From: Verticillium longisporum
Taxonomy: Eukaryota; Ascomycota; Sordariomycetes; Glomerellales; Plectosphaerellaceae
Reading direction: 5' to 3'
Assembly (NCBI GenBank): GCA_019188255.1
Contig: JAETXT010000002.1
Location: forward strand, 6,999,011 to 7,063,010
DNA: 64,000 nucleotides
The stretch's first letter is position 1. Each line of letters begins with the position of its first letter. The notes under the pieces are model-generated. The model saw nothing but the letters and a program-made list of their open reading frames with translations, searched no databases and was not told where the DNA came from. Position numbers and translations under genes: made by a program. Below are positions 58,824-64,000 of this stretch, one piece after another.

Positions 58824-61454
58824 TTACGCCTCGTACGACTTGTCGCTGATCTGCACACCCGACGACAGCACCAGCTCGCCGGCGCTCTTGCCGACGCTGA
58901 ACTTGTACTCGCCGGCCTTGATCACCCACCTTTGCGCCTCCTCGCTCCACGAGGCAAAGTCCCGGACCTGCACCGGCAGCTCGACCGTCGCGCTCTCGCC
59001 CGGCTTGAGCGTCACCTTCTTGAAGCTGACGAGCGCCTTGATGGGCGTGTCGTCCGACGGCGCCGCGGCGCCGGCGTAGATCTGCACGGCCGTCGCGCCC
59101 TCGACGGCGCCCGTGTTGGACACGTTGACGCTGACGCTGTACGCGTCGGCAGACGTCTCCTTGACGGCGAGGTCGGCGAGGTCAAAAGTGGTGTACGACA
59201 GACCGAAACCGAAGGGGAAGTGGACCTTGTCGGCGGGCAGGCGGTCAAAGTGGCGGTAGCCGACAAAGACGCCCTCCTCGTACTTGACCTTCAGCTTGCC
59301 GTCGACGTACTTGCCCGGGAAGTTGCCGTAGGCGGGGCAGTCCTCGAGACGCTTGGGGAACGTGCACGTGAGGTGGCCCTCGGGGGTGCGGGCGCCGGGG
59401 GGGACGCCGGCGATGGCGTTGCCGGCCTCCTGGCCGGGGAACCAGGCCTGGAGGAGGCCCTTGATCTCGGAAAGCCACGGCAGCGCGACGGCGACGCCGG
59501 TCGAGTTGACGACAATGGTGTTGGCGTTGGCCTTTGCGACGCCGGCAACGAGGCGGTCCTGGCTGCCGTCCTTGGGGAGGTGGAAGCCGGCCTGGTCCTG
59601 ACCCTCAGTCTCCCAGGTAGGATCGTGGCCGGTGAAGACAATGGCGTAGTCGGCGGCCTTGGCGGCGTCGACGGCCTCGCTGAGAATGTCCCGGTCGTGC
59701 TCGGTTGCGGACATGGCGCCGAAACGGACCCCGGCGCGGCCCTCGAGAATGCCGAGATCAGTGCCGGGCACAGGCGCCGGGGGCGAGCTGCGAATCTGGA
59801 GCTTGTACGTCTTGCCAGCCTCGAAGGGGAACTTCATGGTCGGCACGGGCACGCCGCCAAAGAGGAAGCCCATCGAGTCGGAGCAGTTGTCCTTCTGCTC
59901 AAAGACAACCTTGTCGTCGATGGAGACATAGGAGGGGCCAAGGCCGGTGAGGGTATAGTAGTAGGCGGCCGTCTCGGGGGGAGTGAAAGTGCCGACGAGC
60001 TCGATCTCCTTGTTCTCGAGGTCAAAGGCATCGAGGATACCGACCTCAGACGTCTTGTGGCCTTGGGTAGCCTTGATGGGCTCCGACTTGCCGGGCTCGT
60101 AAATGCTGTAGGTGAAACCAGGCGTCGTGCCGTCGGTGCTGACGACGTTCTCCGCCAGCAGAGGCAGCTGGCGGAAGGTGTGGGCGCCCTTGCTGTATGT
60201 GATCTCCACGTCGTCTCCGAAAGCCTCCTTCAGCGCGTCGTAGGGGGTGATCTTGTAGTGAGCGTTGACCGAAGCACTGCCGCCGCCGTGGGCGAGACCC
60301 TCCTTGGCATAGCCCAGGAGAGCAATCTTCTTTCCCTTGACCTTCTCCTTCGTCAGAGGCAGAACGCTGCCCTCGTTCTTCAGGAGGACGATGCCCTTGC
60401 CGCCAGCCTCGCGAATGAGAGCCTGGTGCTCGGGCTTGTTGACGGCCTTCTCGTCGGGGATGGTAGGGTCCTCAAAGACCTTCTGGCGTTCGAGGAAGCG
60501 CAGAACGTGGAGGGCGCGGGCGTTGATCGTCTCCTCCGCCAGCTTGCCATCGGTGACAGTGGCCAGAACGTCCACCACCATGCGCAAGGGGGTGGGTCCA
60601 GGCATCTGGAGGCCGAGGCCGGCGTGCAGGGAGTCGGTGGTCGAGTTGACACCGCCCCAGGCGCTCATGACGAGGCCGTCCCACTTCCAGTCGCCGCGAA
60701 GAACACGCTTCAGGAGGAACGGGTGAGAATCGGCGTGGTGGCCGTTGACCTGGTTGTAGGCAGTCATGACGGCGCCGGGGTTGGCCTCCTTGATGGCAAT
60801 CTCAAAGGGCTTGAGGTAGATCTCGCGCAGGGCACGCTCACTGATCTCCTCATCGACGCTCAGACGCTGGGTCTCCTGCTCGTTGGCGGCAAAGTGCTTG
60901 ATGGTAGCCGAGACGCCCGTCGACTGGACACCCTCGACGTTCCGCGCGGCCAGCTTGCCGGACAGGAAGGGGTCCTCGGAGAAGCTCTCAAAGTTGCGGC
61001 CACCGAGGGGATGACGCTGAATGCACATGGTAGGCGCCAGAAGGCATCGGGCGCCCTTGGTCTGGGTCTCCTCGCCTAGGGCCACGCCGATACGGCGGGC
61101 AATGTCGACATCGAAGGTGGACGCGACGTTGCAGGCGGCGGGGAAGCACGCAGACGTGATGCCTCCGGCGAAGGTGGCACCTCGCGCGCCGTTGGGTCCA
61201 TCAGACGTCTACGAGGGTTAGCCTCTTCCAGCTCGAGAGACTCACGAGCTTGCAAAAGCAATCTCGCGGGCTACAGCTCACCTTGAGGGCATGGACTCCC
61301 TTGTCTGCGATGGAGACAGTCTCCCAGAAGTTGGCTCCGGCTGTCAGGGAGATCTAGGTCTGTCAGCGGACGTCAACCGAGGGCCTCTTGGTACGATTAC
61401 CTTCTCCTCCAGCGTCAAAGTGGACAGGATGGCCTTCACGTCGGTGGTAGACAT
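58824..61454 (-). CDS. GH3 beta-glucosidase homologue with PA14 domain, nucleophile replaced
   Basis: Exons 61454-61401, 61353-61282 and 61208-58824 encode 836 residues, the size of intracellular fungal beta-glucosidases. Order: (alpha/beta)8 domain with TSDGPNGARG, GRNFESFSEDP and KHFAANEQE; alpha/beta sandwich with GIVLLKNEGSVLPL; PA14 insert from about 390 to 540; then WETEGQDQ, FPFGFGLSYT, and a fibronectin-III-like end. No signal peptide. The catalytic nucleophile, Asp in the usual SDW motif, is Ala225 here (VMSAWGGVNSTTDS), and the nearby GLDLEMPGP consensus reads GLGLQMPGP. The protein is otherwise complete, so it may be a pseudoenzyme that binds sugar without hydrolysing it, or have altered chemistry. 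Convergent with the phosphoesterase, 179 bp apart. Confidence 0.88.
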
Positions 61455-62128
61455 GATGGAGGACTAATGTGGATGGGGGATTATGGGATGAGAAAGTAGA
61501 GGCAATGACGACGAGGACGAGGCACGTCCTTTTGTACCTGGACGAGGCGCCATGGTGAGATGTCGATTCATGTCGACCTGGAGACCAAAGTGGATCGACC
61601 TCTAGACTCCCCGGAGACTCGGATCGGGACAGCGAACCGATGTCTTGATGGGTGTCTTCCATGCGTCGATGGCGGCATGAGGGGTCCCGAAACGACGTAA
61701 CTTGGCTGTTGGATCCTTGATCGAGGGGTACCGAGTGGAGCCAGTTCATCACCTGGCGGCCCGTTAGTGACTCCGAGGTTTCTCCCCATCCGGGGTTCCT
61801 GCGCGTCAGGCGCGGTTTAGCCGGGGCCTCTCCCAAGTCGCCCCTCGAGACGTTGCCATTGGTTTGCGTGAGCCGATGTTCACCCATGCTCCCATGATAA
61901 TTGGTGTGCAGTCGCCGCGGCATCGATCTCGGCCTCCACAGCCACACAGGTCAGCCTTCACACCACCCCCGCATTGACAGCTCGGAGAATCCACCACGGG
62001 CTGTCGTGATTCTCCGTCCTCGTCGCCATGCCCGGGAATGCCTTCGCTGATTAGCCTTCGCTGAGTAGAGATTGGAGCTATGGAAATTTCAGATGTCCGA
62101 CCTAGGCCCCTCCTCGAGGAGCCTCCCG
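61455..62128. other. Upstream region of the GH3 gene, no gene recognised
   Basis: Lies between the GH3 start and the stop codon of the next minus-strand gene. Open frames here are short and without motifs. Confidence 0.5.
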
Positions 62129-63587
62129 TCACACCTTCCTCGTGGTGTACGCAAACATGGCGTTGGACTCGACCGCCCCCTCATCCGCCAGCTTCGCCGC
62201 CGTCTCTGCCCCTGCCACCGGCACCCGGTACTCGAACCGCCGACCCTCTGCCGGTGTCTGACCATCAACAGCGTATGGAAACGGCAGGTACTCTGGCAGC
62301 AGTCCCAGCTGCCGCAATGCCGTCGCCTGGTCCCACGCAATGTGCTCGTGGTGAAGCCGGTCGCCCCGCACGTTGACGACGCTGGTGAACGGTATCGTCA
62401 GCGCCTTGCCTGTTGGGGGCACCCCGGGGAGCCTGTCAAGTGTCAGCCTCTTGCTCCAGGAAGAACAGGGGAGCTCTTGCTTAGGAAACAGGGGAGGAAA
62501 GATATGGGTTCGACGCAAAGAAGGACAAAAAAAAAAGAAGAAAACGTACAGCCAGTCAATCACCCTATCGTGGGTGCATTTAAAGACAAACTCGTCAATC
62601 ACCCGGTCAATGCCCACCGTTCGGCTGACGAGCTCGAGCTCCGTGTCTGCCGGGTTGCTGAAGATGAAGTGATGGCGGTAGAAGTTTGTGAGACGCTCGC
62701 GGCCGACGCCTCCAGTCAGCGTCGGGATGTGGTTGACCTGTTGCCGCCCTCTCCTGTCAGCTTCCCTGGCTTCCTTTCGGCGGCCCTCTGCGTCAACGTG
62801 ATGAGCTCGACGCCAGACTTACGTAGGGCTGTTCGACCATGGTGGCCATGGTCTTTTCGACGCTTCGTTCGCCAAACTCAAACCGCGTGTGCTCCTCCCA
62901 CACAGCTTCAATGTCAAAGTAGGGGCCCCCGAGAAGGGGCTTGAGGAAGGACAGTGTTCGCGTGTGGGCGAGCGAAGCCGAGGCCGCGTGATAATCAATG
63001 TGGGCGGGAACCCCGAAAAAGGGCCTCGCCGAAGGGTACAGATAGTGCTTCCCATCGTTTGCCAGGCTCGCCGTCTGGCCGGCGCCCGAGCCTGCCACGT
63101 GCGCCAGTGCAGGGCCGTGGCCGTAGTCGACGCGGGCCCCGAAGAACACCGCGGCTGCGATGCTCGCGATGGGACCTTCCTTGGCGAGACTTGCCAGAAC
63201 CGGACTCGAAGCAGCGGCATAGACTGCGAGAACATGTCAGCACGCACTGCAGAGCTGTCAACGTAAAGGGGGTCAACGGAGCTCACTGATGAGACCAAAG
63301 CGGCCTTTCTGATCACAGACGTCAAGCCCGTCGAGCTCGTCAGCCGCATTTTGAAGAACCTGTTTCAGATCTACAGTCTCTGCGTCTGCTCCGATTGTAA
63401 CAGCGGCGATTGCATATCCCTCTTCTGCCCATTTCTGCGCGGGCGGGGGGTCAAGCACGCCGTCCTTCGGAACCCCGTGGCCTTCCCCCGTCAAGATGAT
63501 GAGTCCGGGGCCGTGACCTCGGCGCGTGAGCGGGCGATGGATCGCTGTGGCCCAGGCCGCGTCTTGGGCACCGGCGGCGGTCGTCAT
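62129..63587 (-). CDS. Dienelactone-hydrolase-like domain fused to a SnoaL-like (NTF2-fold) domain
   Basis: Exons 63587-63287, 63223-62823, 62737-62550 and 62432-62129 give 397 residues in frame. Residues ~25-260 resemble dienelactone hydrolases (carboxymethylenebutenolidase): LIILTGEGHG, KWAEEGYAIAAVTIG, FFGVPAHIDYHAA, and the family end VWEEHTRFEFGERSVEKTMATMV. The usual nucleophile elbow GxCxGG is replaced by FGLIIYAAASSP, so hydrolase activity is doubtful. Residues ~265-370 form a SnoaL-like domain (RLTNFYRHHFIFSN, DRVIDEFVFKCTHD, IPFTSVVNVRGDRLHHEHIAWDQAT). This fusion is a recurrent fungal type of unknown role. Intron 3 begins GTACGT. Confidence 0.78.
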
Positions 63588-64000
63588 GTTTGTCCGTCGT
63601 CACTGGAGAGCCACAGCACAACACAGATGCAAAGGTTGACACGTTTTGACCGACTGTCTGCTCAACCCCCGCACCTCGATGCAGATCGACCAGCACCCGC
63701 CGCTGCCCCACAACTGCCGCATCGCCCCCGCCCCTGATGCCGCTTCACTGTTGGTCCGTCTTGTGCCTCCGCACCGGGGGTCTCAGATGCCGTGCGTGGC
63801 TGGCTCGTCCCGATGTTGGGGTTCGTCGCCAGTCTGCATGAGAGGCACATTGTTGAGTCGCTATTCGTCGCATACTAGCATGACTAGCCAGCACTCCCAG
63901 CACTCTTTGTGCATTGAAAGGAGACAGAAGAGGTCACCGCGAATCATTGCCACCCATCCCCGTCCCAGGGCTACTAAGCCGGGCGGAAGCTGAGCATACA
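63588..64000. other. Upstream region of the hydrolase/SnoaL gene, no gene recognised
   Basis: Normal-GC sequence to the window edge; no complete gene or repeat could be supported. Confidence 0.5.

Noticed and set aside
58932..61079. A 715-codon open frame on the plus strand across the GH3 gene
   Set aside because: It is the antisense shadow of a GC-rich, C/G-ending coding sequence; its composition (runs of Gly, Val, Ala, Asp) lacks any domain, while the minus strand gives a full GH3 protein.

Overview
The window looks like a piece of a filamentous ascomycete (Pezizomycotina) chromosome, probably a Sordariomycete. The evidence is short GT-AG introns of about 50-80 bp, typical fungal families (AA9 and PL3 wall-degrading enzymes, an Egh16-like secreted protein, SAT4/PTH11-type membrane protein, Zn2Cys6 regulator, siderophore-type and DHA1-type MFS transporters, a NACHT-ankyrin protein) and long AT-rich blocks that carry the mark of repeat-induced point mutation (RIP): the dinucleotides CA and TG are almost gone while CG and CT survive. 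Exon structures were worked out by hand from reading frame, splice signals and family conservation.

Layout. Positions 1-4776 are RIP-degraded DNA, including an element with inverted ends of about 280 bp (702-4776) that stops 40 bp before an AA9 polysaccharide monooxygenase gene (4817-9056). That gene is split in its C-terminal linker by a RIP-degraded hAT transposon (5727-8833; 8-bp target duplication). From 10.3 to 15.5 kb there is a SAT4-type seven-helix protein, a secreted FAD oxidase and a Zn2Cys6 regulator. A second copy of the same hAT lies at 18364-21470, inverted. From 21.5 to 39.3 kb there is one NACHT-ankyrin gene on the minus strand, cut in two just after Walker A by a 14-kb Ty3/gypsy retrotransposon (24030-38018, 216-bp LTRs). 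That retrotransposon itself holds four almost identical, un-RIPed Fot1/pogo transposons in alternating orientation. The order of events is readable: gypsy insertion, RIP (with slight leakage into the host gene), then a recent Fot1 burst.

From 40 kb to the end the DNA is ordinary gene space: an EEF1A-type methyltransferase, a 622-bp MITE with an internal minisatellite, an Egh16-like protein, an NmrA-like protein tail-to-tail with a siderophore-type transporter, a PL3 pectate lyase, a DHA1 drug transporter, a glycerate kinase with an abutting three-codon uORF, a 5'-nucleotidase-type phosphoesterase, a GH3 beta-glucosidase homologue whose nucleophile Asp is Ala, and a dienelactone-hydrolase/SnoaL fusion.

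Most worth checking: a tRNA-like sequence followed by an 18-bp hairpin and a T run, conserved in both hAT copies; the GH3 homologue without its nucleophile; the NACHT gene broken by nested transposons; and single-base differences confined to homopolymers in the Fot1 copies and in three host genes between 12 and 23 kb, which may be assembly errors rather than real decay.
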